Shown one piece after another: positions 53,131-63,881 of a stretch of DNA of 64,000 bases. The translations under genes were made by a program, and so were the position numbers. Numbering within the stretch: position 1 is the stretch's first letter; every line of letters begins with the position of its first letter. Origin of the DNA: Maniola hyperantus (lineage: Eukaryota; Arthropoda; Insecta; Lepidoptera; Nymphalidae); assembly GCF_902806685.2 (NCBI RefSeq), contig NC_048552.1, forward strand, positions 12,799,662-12,863,661, in the 5' to 3' direction. The notes beneath the pieces are model-generated. The model was not told the DNA's origin. It saw only the letters and a program-made list of their open reading frames with translations, and searched no databases.

Positions 53131-53784
53131 CAAAGTTAAATTTAAGTGTGTTTTCAGAATAACACACCTCTCCAAGTCTAATATTAGACATTTTAAAATT
53201 AGAAAAACGCCTAGAGAATCAGCACCATTGTTATACTACCTAAACTTTTATTTTCATTTATTATTCATGCATTCCAATATTGATTATATAAATTATTAAA
53301 CATAATTCGATATCAATAACCATTTACCTCATTTTGTAGTTTTAGTGATTTAGTATTTTTCAAACCCGCAATGTATAGCATGCCAAACTTGGTCAACGCG
53401 CCCCACCTACGGCGCGGCATTGCCTCCGAGTGGCCTACTTACGCAAAGTTCGTTGACCTCTAGCGTTAGTCAGATGATTTATTTGCAATATATCGTGAAC
53501 TCTTACAAAATATAGGACTTTTTAAAATATTTTTTCGCGTTTTTTTTGTGGTATCGTATCAGTAATCATCAGTACTTTCACCTGTCTCCGTTTTTGCCAG
53601 CGCTCTGGTCACAATGCATTAACCTGCATTATCATCACACATACCTAAGTACTAAATGTTTCTATTACTTGACAAACGAACTTAACTGGTTCTTAACAGG
53701 TCACTGCAGTTTTGTACGAGTTCATTTCGGCGATCAGCTCTTTGCAGGGTTGTCACATTGGAGTTTTATACAAATTGTTTAAGG
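53131..53784. other. No feature recognised
   Basis: Unassigned; a CG-richer patch at 53395-53465 (CGCCCCACCTACGGCGCGGC) stands out. Confidence 0.4.
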
Positions 53785-54350
53785 TGGAAGACACGGTCTG
53801 CCCGCGAAATTCAAATTTAATTTGGTTTTTCGCAATTTGTAAACTAATCTAAATATATAAAAGGAAAAGGTGACTGACTGACTGACTGACTGACTGACTG
53901 ACTGACTGACTGACTGACTGACTGACTGACTGATCTATCAACGCACAGCTCAAACTACTGGACGGATCGGGCTGAAATTTTGCATGCAGATAGCTATTAT
54001 AACGTAGGCATCCGCTAAGAAAGGATTTTTGAAAATTCAACCTCTAAGCGGGTGAAATAGGGGTTCAAAATTTGAGTAGTCCACGCGAACGAAGTCGCGA
54101 GCATAAGCTAGTACGAAAAAAATCTATACTTGAAAGTGTCCAGTTTAAGAAATTAGTCAAAATAATGACTAATTTGTGAGTAGCTCATTATTACGTCAAA
54201 CTCATTATTTTGACTAATTTCATAAACTTATAATATAAGCTTGTGAAGATGATACTGCTAGGGGCGAAATTTGAATGCATTTGTTTTTGTTTTGTCGCAT
54301 TGTGAAAAACCAAATTAAATTTAAATTTCGCGGGCAGACCCGTGTCTTGG
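53785..54350. mobile_element. Foldback MITE carrying HelC
   Basis: Arms AAGACACGGTCTGCCCGCG and complement near 54345, continuing through CAAATTTAATTTGG. An inner perfect 20-bp pair (GAAATTAGTCAAAATAATGA) lies in the right half. HelC fills 53848-54111. Confidence 0.78.
53848..54111 (+). mobile_element. HelC with about 15 GACT units
   Basis: TCTAAATATATAAAAGG to CATAAGCTAG, flanked by A53847 and T54112. It has the longest GACT array in the window (53872-53933). Confidence 0.9.
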
Positions 54351-54598
54351 GTCTTAAGTCCTCATATTATCCCATCCAGTCAAACAATACAATCAAAGTC
54401 TTATGATAATTGATCGGCAATACCTTTGAATCTCTATTTCGCTTCATCTTTAGCACGTCTAATTATTGCAAGTTCATTGACTCGTCTGACTAACACATTC
54501 CTTCATCCAGTAACAATACCAAGCTTATAATAGCTTATAATGTTTACACCAAACAAAATTTCAATCGATATTTCGCAAAAAATCGCTGGCGTTAAACT

Positions 54599-55026
54599 AA
54601 AAAACCGACCAAGTGCGAGTTAGGCTCGCGCAATGAGCGTTCCGTAATACAGTCGTATTTTTTCGACATTTCGCAGGATAATTCAAAAACTATGATACAT
54701 AAAAATACATAAAAATCTGTTTTAGAATGCACAGGTGAAGACCTTTCATATGATACCCCACTTGATACAGTTATCTTACTTTGAAAATTGAAAATCCCAA
54801 TTATTAGTTCATGACCACAATTTAATTGTGTGATGTAACCACAAATTCAGGGTTTTCTCCGAATGTCTGCTATAAGACCTACCTACCTGCCAAATTTCAT
54901 GATGCTAGGTCAACGGGAAGTACCCTGCAGGTTTCTTGACAGACCGACAGACATACAGACAGACAGACAACAAAGTGATCCTATAAGGGTTCCATTTTTC
55001 GTTTTGAGGTACGGAACCCTAAAAAT
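54599..55026 (+). mobile_element. R1, full length
   Basis: AAACCGACCAAGTGCGAGTT to TTTTGAGGTACGGAACCC. Confidence 0.86.
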
Positions 55027-55214
55027 GTTTAATTTAAGGAAAATAATCTTTATTTCATTTGCGATACAGTCGCTATCAGCTTGAGTTTTAACATTTAAAT
55101 TCGCAACAACATTTTCTCCAATGACCAATCTATCTACTCACACTAGTATTAAGGTTCATTAAGTCACGTTTCGGCGCAAGGTCAGAATTAACAAACAATT
55201 GATTGTTTTATTTA

Positions 55215-55800
55215 GGGTTCCGTAGCGCAAAATAATAAAGAAACCCTTATACATAGTAATCACTTCGTTGTCCATCTATCTATCAAGATCCTTTTTAGCT
55301 GAAGTCGATATTAAATACCCTTGGAGCTTAAATCAAAAAGTCAAGCTTCTAAGTCACCAACATAAAAACATTTATGTTGCGAGACTCGCAAATAAATCAA
55401 AACATATTATAGGGTAGGTTCTTCCCGTTCACCTAGAATCATCCTAGAATCATGTTTTCAATTTGGCAAGCGAGAGACCTTTCTCGCAAGTCGCAGCACA
55501 TTTATGTGTGTGTGTGTTTGTGTGTATGTGTGTATGTTTGTTACCCTTTCACGCAAAAAGTACTTACTGGATGGATTTGGCTGAAGATGGAATGGAGATA
55601 GCTTATACCCGGACCTAACACACGGGCTATTTTTATCCTGGAAAATCAAAGAGTTCCCGCGTTGACAAACTTGCGGGTATCATTATCACAAAAAAAAAAT
55701 ACATTTAAAACCTTAAATTTTTGCATACACGTAGGTCGTAGGTATTCTTCAAAGCTACGGGCCCCTCGGTGCGTGGGTCCGACTCGCACTTGGCCTCTTT
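55215..55800 (-). mobile_element. R3 element with Helitron-like middle
   Basis: GGGTTCCGTAGCGCAAAATA start and GTCCGACTCGCACTTGGCC end are R-type termini. Between 55500 and 55680 there is a GT-repeat then TTACCCTTTCACGCAAAAAG and GGAAAATCAAAGAGTTCCCG, which looks like a separate Helitron-like piece. Confidence 0.6.
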
Positions 55801-56246
55801 TTTCTTCGAGTGTGAAATTTTGAGCATTGACATCGGTTATAATATGTTCGACATGCAATCTATTCGCACGAAACGTTCTTACTCAAAGTTGTCGCTAAGA
55901 TTTAGAACTAAATTTACACTAAAGACAAATTTACATTTAAATACACTCACACTTGCTATTGAATCAGCAAAGTTTAAAAGCTTTTGAAACAGTTTAACGT
56001 TTGCCCAAGGTTGCAAGTTGCAACTGGCAGAACAGGTTTCCAGGTCATTTTTTAACGTCTTAAAGTCTGACTTTTAAAATGGTTGGCAAAGTTTAGGATA
56101 AATCCGAAGTCGATTATTCTTGCGACTCTTGCGAGAATTGAGTTTATTTCGTTCTAAAACCTTCGCTTAAAACTTGCTTGTTCAATAAAAATACCGGATT
56201 AAAAAAAAAGAACACTTAAACTAGTATTTAAAGCCTTTATTTATTT
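55801..56246. other. No feature recognised
   Basis: Unassigned sequence with a weak plus-strand frame at 55769-55987 lacking any known motif. Confidence 0.4.
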
Positions 56247-56525
56247 TACACTAGCTTATGCTCGCGACTTCGTTCACGTGAAGTATATAAATTTAAAACC
56301 CCATCTAACCCACTTAGGGGTGGAATTTCGAAAAAACCTTTCAATGGACACCTATATATTATATTCTTTTTACAAAGAACACACCCTCCAAATTTCATGA
56401 TTCTAGGTCAACGGGAACTACTGTACTTTATATGTTTCTTGACAGACACGACAGATAGACAGACAGACAACGAAGTGATTCTAGAAGGCTTCCTTTTTCA
56501 TTTTGAGGTATGGAAGCCTAAAAAT
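56247..56525. mobile_element. Mosaic of HelC end, HelD middle, R1 tail
   Basis: CTAGCTTATGCTCGCGACTT (HelC end), then CCCACTTAGGGGTGGAATTT and AAAGAACACACCCTCC (HelD), switching at CCAAATTTCATG to TTCTAGGTCAACGGGAAC and the R1 tail. Confidence 0.78.
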
Positions 56526-56630
56526 AACAATGGCATAAAAGTAGAGATGACAAACATGATAATCATTCAATGCGTAGTGAATATCGATACAAGCTACAAG
56601 TTACAACACGAAGCTAATCAATTGAAAAGA

Positions 56631-57056
56631 AAAAGCCGGCCAAGTGCGAGTCAGGCTCGCGCAACGAGCGTTCCGTACAACAGTTGTATTTTTCGACAGT
56701 TTGCACGATAATTCAAAAACTATAATACATAAAAATAAATAAAATCTGTTTTAGAATGCACAGGTAAAGCCCTTTCATGTGATACCCCACTTGATATAGT
56801 TATCTTACTTCGAAAATTGAAAGTACTAATTATTAGTTCATGACCACTTAATTCACGGGTTTCAGATTTTTTCCTTTTATGTCTGCTATAAGACCTACCT
56901 ACCTGCCAAATTTCATGATCCTAAGTCAACGAGAAGTACCTACCCTGTATGTTTCTTGAGAGACCGACAGACAGACGGACGGACAGACAGACAGACAGAC
57001 AGACAACAAAGTGATAAGGGTTCCGTTTTTCCTTTTGAGGTACGGAACCCTAAAAA
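56631..57056 (+). mobile_element. R1, full length
   Basis: AAGCCGGCCAAGTGCGAGTC to TTTTGAGGTACGGAACCC; long CAGA/CGGA array near 56965-57002. Confidence 0.86.
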
Positions 57057-57561
57057 GAATAATTCAATTGAAATTTTATGCAGGAAAGTCCGCAGGCGCC
57101 GCTGAGTCAACCAATGACTCATGGTTTACGCCACCAGTTTCACTTGGCCTTCCCTGCCCCTCCCAACACTTGGCTGTTAACCTTTGAAGTTGGCAATGAA
57201 TTGGTTGTCAAAGCTCTTGTATGACTGGTCACGTCTCACGCACGTCTGGGTCGCCATGACCTCCCATGGATCACAGCACTTTATATAACGTTTTATGTCA
57301 ATATTGTGGTCTATTTCTGTCACTTCTATAGGTATTATAGGATTATTAATGGGGTCATTTTGTATGTTATTTTCTTACATACATAAGGTTAGTACTATAT
57401 TAATAGTTACAAGTGACGTTGTTAGCATTTTGGAAGGTTGAGAAATAGCTCTTTTTACTTTTAGATAGGTATGCTAAACTAAACTATAGGTAGGTATACC
57501 TACATCAGTTATACAGGCCGATTTTTAAAAGTATTCGTTTTAAAAACTCTATAAATAACTA
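57057..57561. other. No feature recognised
   Basis: No repeat partner or supported frame. Confidence 0.4.
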
Positions 57562-57760
57562 TCACTACCCATATATAAATTCGAAAGTGTGTTTGTTTGT
57601 TTGTCGGTTTGTTGGTTTGTCCCTCAATCACGTCGCATCGGTGCAACGGATTGACGTGATTTTTTGCACGGGTATAGGCAAATACCTGGATAGTGACAGT
57701 GCTACTTTTTATCCCGGAAAATCAGAGTTCCCACGGGTTTTTAAAAAAGCTCATTCCACG
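57562..57760 (+). mobile_element. HelB variant, 3' tip lost
   Basis: TCACTACCCATATATAAATT start, GTTT/GTCG array, to AGCTCATTCCACGTAAGTAA; hairpin destroyed. Confidence 0.78.
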
Positions 57761-57799
57761 TAAGTAAGTAAGTCATAACTTGATCTGCCTTATTCAAAA

Positions 57800-58018
57800 C
57801 TAGATGATGCCCGCGACTTCGTCCGCGTGGATTTATGTTTTTGAAAATTCCGTGGGAACTTTGATTTTCCGAAATAAAAAGTAGCCTACGTTTTTCCCCG
57901 GGTTGCAAGCTAGCGCTGTACCAAATTTCGGCAAAATCGGTTGCACGGATGAGCCGTGAAAGGCTAGCAGACAGACAAAAAGACAGACACACTTTCGCAT
58001 TTATAATATTAGTATGGA
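57800..58018 (-). mobile_element. HelA, full length
   Basis: CTAG at 57800, intact hairpin, TTAGTATGGA end, flanked by A57799 and T58019. Confidence 0.89.
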
Positions 58019-58246
58019 TTGGATCGACAGAATATAAAATTAACATCTGTACATAGCTTAGCCACATGGCTGCAAATGCAAAATTGTTGAAATTCCTGAA
58101 AGTCGATCATTCCAGAAAGTTTCGGGCGGCTCATTAGCATGTTAAAGCTTCTGCGAATAGTTTAAAGCTAAAAGCGGAATAGCTTTAGTTTCGGAACTAG
58201 CTACAAAGATAATATGAAAAGTTTGACTTCGCTCTACAACTGTGTT

Positions 58247-58342
58247 CTATCAGGACTGAGAGTGATTGGAAACTATAATTTTCCCAAATATTTTCCCCTG
58301 TATTTGGGAAAATTATAGTTTCCAATCTGTGATCTGATAGTA
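58247..58342. repeat. Palindromic element with perfect 26-bp arms
   Basis: 58265-58290 and 58301-58326 are perfect complements with a 10-nt loop (TTTTCCCCTG); TATCAG at both outer borders suggests a small element about 96 bp long. Confidence 0.85.
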
Positions 58343-58439
58343 TTCATAGAATGGTAACTAGCCATGCCCGAAGCCCTCACAAGACCATACCATTGCATAT
58401 CGATGACGAATTCATCGTCATTACCAACCTTTGGTTTTA

Positions 58440-58868
58440 TCTAAATACCTACTAGCTGATGCCTTCGTTCGCGTGGAAATAGTTTTTTGAAAATACCGTG
58501 GGAACTCTTTGATTTTCCGGGAGAAAAAGTAGCCTATGTCATTCTCCAGGTCTTTATCTATACCCATGCAAAAAATCACGTCAATTCGTTGCACCGTTGC
58601 GACGTGATTGAAGGACAAACCAACAAACCAACAAACAAACACACTTTCGCATTTATAATAAGGGTACTGATATAAAAGGAAAAGGTGACTGACTGGCTGA
58701 CACTGGCTTGATAGATATCACGCACAGCTCAAACTACTGGACCTGTCTGTAGCTATTATGACGTAGGCATCCGCTAAAAATATTTTTGAAAATTCAACCC
58801 CTAAGGGGGTGAAACATGGGTTTGAAATTTGTGTAGTACACGCGAAAGAAGTCGCAAGCATAAGCTAG
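58440..58868 (+). mobile_element. HelC split by HelB at its 5' end
   Basis: 5' stub TCTAAATACCTA (58440-58451), then HelB, then TATAAAAGGAAAAGGTGACT at 58671 to CTAG at 58865-58868. Joining across HelB rebuilds a normal HelC start. Confidence 0.85.
58452..58670 (-). mobile_element. HelB nested in HelC, exact ends
   Basis: CTAG at 58452 and GGGTACTGA ending at 58670, between A58451 and T58671 of HelC. The hairpin is partly lost (GATGCCTTCGTTCGCGTGG). Confidence 0.88.
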
Positions 58869-58882
58869 TATTTTATATTTTA

Positions 58883-59097
58883 CTAGCTTATGCTCGCGAC
58901 TTCGTCCGCGTGGACTACGCAAATTTTAAGCCCCTATTTCACCCCCTTAGGGATTGAATTTGAAAAATCCTTTCTTAGCGGATGCATACGTCATAATAGC
59001 TATCTGCATGCCAAATTTCGGTCCGATCCGTCCAGTAGTTTGGGCTGTGCGTTGATAGATCAGTCAGTCAGTCACCTTTTCCTTTTATATATTTAGA
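58883..59097 (-). mobile_element. HelC, full length
   Basis: CTAG, intact hairpin, CCTTTTATATATTTAGA end. It stands tail to tail with the previous HelC, 14 nt apart. Confidence 0.87.
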
Positions 59098-59189
59098 TTG
59101 GTCTGGTGGCTAGTTACCAACCTACTGGCAAAGCCGTACCTAAACAATTCACAATCTAATTTCACAATTCAAACCTTAAATATATTATA

Positions 59190-59475
59190 CTAGCGACCGC
59201 CCCGGCTTCGCATGGGTGCAATGTAGATATAAATGTGGCGTCAATCCTACTTTTTTCTTATAATATTTGTTAATTTTCGATGGAAGCTTGATTTCTTCCG
59301 ACATTTTGTTCAAATATCGTCATATTTTAATAAATTAACACAAACCAATATTAACTATACCTATAAACCTTCCTCTTGAATCACTCTATCTATTGGTGAA
59401 AACCGCATTAAAATCCGTGGCGTAGTTTAAAAGATCTACGCGTTCAAACATACAGACAACGGGAAGCGACTTTAT
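59190..59475 (-). mobile_element. HelF Helitron-like element
   Basis: CTAGCGACCGCCCCGGCTTC: CTAG with a GCGAAGCCGGGG-type hairpin on the minus strand. The body includes CGCATTAAAATCCGTGGCGT and ends in CAACGGGAAGCGACTTTATT before the next CTAG. The 5' end is uncertain. Confidence 0.65.
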
Positions 59476-59481
59476 TTTATA

Positions 59482-59748
59482 CTAGCTTATGCTCGCGACT
59501 TCGTCCGCGTGGACTACAAAATTTCAAACCCCTATTTCACCCCCTTAGGAGTTGAATTTTCAAAAATCCTTTCTTAGCGGATGCCTACGTCATAATAGCT
59601 ATCTGCATGCCAAATTTCAGCCCGATCCGTCCAGTAGTTTGAGCTGTGCGTTGATAGACCAGTCAGTCAGTCAGTCAGTCATTCAGTCAGTCAGTCAGTC
59701 ATTCAGTCAGTCAGTCAGTCAGTCACCTTTTCCTTTTATATATATAGA
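59482..59748 (-). mobile_element. HelC with TCAG array
   Basis: CTAG, intact hairpin, long TCAG/TCAT array (about 14 units), TATATATAGA end. Confidence 0.88.
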
Positions 59749-60097
59749 CTATGTAGAGATAATATCACTTATAAAATCGCCACATCACGCACTACTCCAC
59801 GAAAGTCATCAAAATAGGTTTAGCGGATGTTACATCATATTTAACGATAAACAATGCCGTGCCAAAACCGCACACGCAATAAAACTCAAAAAGGCGCGAA
59901 CACAAGGTCATCATGGTCTGATTGAAGCCCATAATTGTGGGGTCAATGAGGTAATGCAGTGCAAAACAACATCATTCGACCGGCTTGGAGACATTGAAAT
60001 TGAAGATTGCGTAAGTGAGATCGAGTATTTTATCTTACGGTTGAGTGGGGCAATTGTTCGTCAAGATTACTTTCATCGGATGTGTATATTATTGTGA
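59749..60097 (+). other. Unrecognised ORF continuing from HelC
   Basis: The plus frame that is open through HelC stays open for about 115 more codons (DYVEIISLIKSPHHALLHES ... SGCYIIFNDKQCRAKTAHAI ... FDRLGDIEIEDCVSEIEYFI) to a TGA at 60095. Mixed, protein-like composition with Cys and His spread through it. No start codon of its own before the HelC part. I do not recognise a family; a degraded gene piece, transposon protein or chance are all possible. Confidence 0.25.
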
Positions 60098-60930
60098 TGA
60101 GACGCCTACATGATGACTACAAGATTTCATGTTATATGCTTCCGTTGATGATTGCACTGAATTTATATAATGGTAAATTATATCCGTAACATCCCAGTAA
60201 GTTGAGGTTAGGGCCCATATCTGCTGTTATTTGTAGTGTTATACCTACTGTATTTTAGCTGTTATCAGATATCTCTTTCATAAAAAAAACAATGAAATCG
60301 TATTTTTAACAACAGGTAATAATAAATTGAAAAAAGAAATTATTTACTTATTCTGTACATGAATGCAATTATACGACTGAATGAATTCAATACGCCACAA
60401 ATTGGTATTGCGTAGGCTTTTCCAAGAAAGTTCACGTCACGGATGGTCGAACACAACTTTGATGTTTGATATCCAAGAAAAAGTCCGTAATTCAATTCCC
60501 AAAGTATTCGGAACGTTACCGACATTAAAATTCATGAATCCTTTGTTCTTGGTGAAAGAAATTAATTGTCTTTTGTTTTGTATTTTCATTCTTTAATCTA
60601 TGTCTTTAATAGCGACCACTTTTATCGTATGTATTTTCTTCTCTATTTTATTTATACTGATTTTGTCTGGATTTTTATGTTCTTTCTTTGTGTATTTGGG
60701 ACATGATTAATCTATGTGTTTACTATGTTTCAAGTTTCTAGGTTAATTGAATTAGGAAGTTTAGGTTTCTTTTCCGATTTTGGCAGTATTTTTTACTACT
60801 TGATTGTGATTTATTCTTCTTGTTATATCGTTACCTTAGAGCGTAGCGAAACCAATAATTAATCTATGGTTACCTCATTATATGGAGTTGTAGCTTCTTT
60901 GAAATCATTCTCTTTCTTTTTATTGCAATA
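60098..60930. other. No feature recognised
   Basis: AT-rich; a plus frame at 60381-60596 has no known motif. Confidence 0.4.
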
Positions 60931-61062
60931 CTAGCTTATGCTCGCGACTTCGTCCGCGTAGACTACACAAATTTTAAACCCCTATTTCACCCCCTTGATT
61001 TTTCAATTGGGGTTGAATTTTCAAAAATCTTTTCGTAGCAGATGTCTACGTATATATTTAGG
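60931..61062 (-). mobile_element. HelC, internally deleted
   Basis: CTAG and hairpin to GCAGATGTCTACG, then directly the 5' AT-rich tip TATATATTTAGG. Has a small TTGATTTTTCAATTGGGG insertion. Confidence 0.8.
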
Positions 61063-61878
61063 CAAGTTTTTATATGAAGCATTGATTTTCCCTGTATAAT
61101 TTACTTTGTTCATTTTCTTTTCTGGAACTAATAAAAACATATCAAATTACTTTAGAAACCGTCATTATTTTTGCTTAGCAATAATTATTCCAACATTAAC
61201 GTTGTTTGCAAGAATGCAAAGTTCACCAGTAAATTATCCTTATATGCAAGCGTAACTTCTCAGTTTAGATCCCCCAGCCTACTCACCAGACAAGCGCGTG
61301 TGACGCATGTAGTACAACGGCGTTGGGCTGTCGCAAATCTAATTTTGCACCGAGAGATGCAAATTGCTCCATTTCTGTCCGCGACGCTACTACCAGGCTG
61401 TTGGTGACACGAGGACAGGCCTTGTAAGCTAGATTGCTTGAGAAAGTTTTGCTTTACTGCATATTGTGTCATTCCGTACTAAAAAAGTGCCAAGCTGTTT
61501 CTAGTTTCTAGTAATCCGTGTTTTGCCTGTATCGCGCACTCGACCGTCTCGCTTACTTTGCGATAATTTTATTTCTACCCACTTTGTTTTGTATAAAATC
61601 GCAGTGATGTGTAGATAAGATACCTACTGTTTATTTGTTAAATTTCTCATGTAAGTGAATTTAATTCTTAGTGAGAATAAAGTTCTTTAACCGTAAATTA
61701 CATGTACTGGAAATGGATTTTTTGCCTTTATTTTCCTTTTGTGCTCTTGTTATTCAAAAGTAAAAAATGGAAAGTTGTGGAATTTGAAAAATGTTGTCAA
61801 ATGTGGTTATGAAATTCTAGAACTTTTATATAAATTTACTAAGCTAAATGCGTTTTAAGCAATGAAAAATCACTTATT
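61063..61878. other. No feature recognised
   Basis: Frames on both strands at 61170-61470 are open but do not match anything I know. Confidence 0.4.
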
Positions 61879-61978
61879 GTGATGGTGAAGGAAGGAAAAC
61901 ATCGTGAAGAAATCTGCATGCTTAGCCATAATGAAACCAAATAAGTTTTCCATAATGTTTTCAAAGGTGTGTGGAGTT
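61879..61978 (+). mobile_element. SINE-2 middle fragment
   Basis: GGTGAAGGAAGGAAAACATC, ATCTGCATGCTTAGCC and AATGTTTTCAAAGGTGTGTG. A smaller scrap is at 62415-62450. Confidence 0.65.
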
Positions 61979-62464
61979 AATTAAAAAACTCGAGTGCCCA
62001 AAAGTCTGCAAAACACATATGGCTTAAAACTGAAACGTGACATGAAATGTGAAATTTTGCAGTCACGCGCACTTTTCTGTATATCTTGATTTTTATTCTT
62101 GACCCCATCTTGACTCGTAGATAGCGTGTAAAAAACTAGTAATTTACTAAAGCCTCCAGTTCTCCAACACAACAAGGCTGTCGCCTGTCGGTGACACGAA
62201 CAGACGGTTGTAATGATATTTGCGATCTTGTCGTCATTGTTCGGTTTATGAGTCGTCATGGTCTCGAGTGACGTCTTCGTATGAATGTGACGTCTTAGAT
62301 ATTACGGCTATTAGTGGTTCTATATCAAGTGGATTAGTTTATTCCGGTGTGCTGGCTTTGTTATCAAATCTCTATGCACTAGTTGATGAACATGCACTTT
62401 AGTCCAATTGCTTTAAACGGAGGAAAACATCGTGAGAAAATCTCCACACCGCGCCGGAAGTTTT

Positions 62465-62560
62465 GTTTTGATCTATAGACTGGCACTTGGATGTAATCAC
62501 ACCTGCTGGCAAGTGATGATGCAGTCTAAAATTGAGCTCGCATGCGCAGAAGATGCCTAA
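62465..62560 (-). mobile_element. Jockey-like LINE tail
   Basis: CTATAGACTGGCACTTGGAT, CACACCTGCTGGCAAGTGAT, GCGCAGAAGATGCC. Confidence 0.65.
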
Positions 62561-62624
62561 TCACTTTATTCTTTGGGCTTACCAATTTTATAGACTTGCG
62601 TAAAAGTTGTGAAATTGAGACTTT

Positions 62625-63160
62625 GGTTTTTTTTAAATTTATAGACTAGCGCTTGGGGGCAGGTCATGTGTGCCGTTTGCCAGATGAGTTATGGGCAAAA
62701 TCTGCTTCTTTTTGGACGCCCCAGAATCATCAACGCCAGCGTGGTCGGCCGAGGCGACGTTGGCGTGATGAATTAGATAAACTTACAGTTACGTGGCCTG
62801 AAGAGGCACGAAATAGAAAATTGTGGAAGGACCGGAGGGAAGCCTTTGCCCAGACGTGGGACAGCACAGGCTGATTTAGATTTAGATTTAGATTAGACTA
62901 GCGCTTGGCTGCAATCAAACCTGGTGGCAAATAATGATGCAGCCTAAGATGGAGCGCGCTTGCCTAGTAGATGCTTATTCACTCTTGTCTTAAAGGTACC
63001 CATATTATAATTGGAGAGGATAACTGATGTTGGAAGGGTGTTCCAAATCTTAGCGGTTCGAATTAGAAATGAAGATTTCAAATTTATACTATTTAGAGAT
63101 TTCCAGTTAATCTTATAAACAAGTCCAATGCCTATCTGTAATGATAGAATGTTTTAAGGC
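62625..63160 (-). mobile_element. Jockey-like LINE tail split by RTE
   Basis: T run and TTTATAGACTAGCGCTTGG, then the RTE insert, then GCTGCAATCAAACCTGGTGG, AAAGGTACCCATATTATAAT and the RT C-terminus-like TTAGCGGTTCGAATTAGAAA. Confidence 0.72.
62657..62893 (+). mobile_element. RTE insertion with 15-bp target duplication
   Basis: Encodes the RTE C-terminus HVCRLPDELWAKSASFW, RQRGRPRRRWRDELDKLT, and FAQTWDSTG then TGA; the tail is GATTTA repeats. TAGACTAGCGCTTGG stands on both sides (62642-62656 and 62894-62908). Strongly 5'-truncated but with an intact frame. Confidence 0.9.
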
Positions 63161-63714
63161 TTACCATTTTGGTTTTCAATATTTGAATTCATAATAATAT
63201 CCTTTCACAAACTTTTACTCGCTTTTTTGAATCGGCGTTTTTCTTTTCCATTTCGTAAATCGGAGTCTCCTATTTATTTTTGCTCTAGCTGTAAGATTAT
63301 CTGTAGTTGCTCTTTTATGTAACGTAGTTTAGATTGAATCGGTACGTCTTATCTCTTCAACCTTTTTAGTATGTGGATAGTATCCGAGAAAATCCAATTT
63401 GTTACAAGGACGTCGATATTCTTTCCTCGAGTCAATAGTTACGTAGCTTTATTTATTTATTTATTTGCCCTGCACGTTGTGATATAAAATTTTTGTTCAA
63501 CAAATTTCGGAGCATTGAATTATAATGTACAATTTTTCGGAGACAGATTTTTGACGATATGCAGAAAAGTATACCTAATGAAGAATGCGTCTTACAAACT
63601 TACTCTTAATATATCGAATTTCAGAATATTTAACTGTTATTTGTAGAGTTGCAGACAGTAGTTAGGTGCGATAAAAATTGGGAATTCCTCGTCATCATTA
63701 TTGACCTTACATCT
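63161..63714. other. No feature recognised
   Basis: AT-rich; ATTTATTTATTTATTT simple sequence near 63450. Confidence 0.4.
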
Positions 63715-63881
63715 CTTTGTAGGCCAAAACCCAAGTTTTCTGCCAAGTATAACTTGAATACCTTCAAGGCAAGAATAAGTAAGCATCTTCTAGTAAAGCG
63801 CCCTCCTCGCTGGAACTCCTCATTGCTGTGTTGCTGAGGCATGATTGTCGTCAAGCGCAATCCTATATCTCATAAAAACAG
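63715..63881 (+). mobile_element. Jockey-like LINE C-terminus fragment
   Basis: Encodes KFSAKYNLNTFKARISKHLL; the 3'-UTR has GATTGTCGTCAAGCGCAATC and ends in A-rich sequence. Confidence 0.68.

Noticed and set aside
53872..53933. CRISPR-like array
   Set aside because: Simple GACT microsatellite inside HelC; no spacers.
60381..61407. Possible small genes
   Set aside because: Frames of 60-78 codons on both strands without motifs, start context or splice signals worth reporting as genes.
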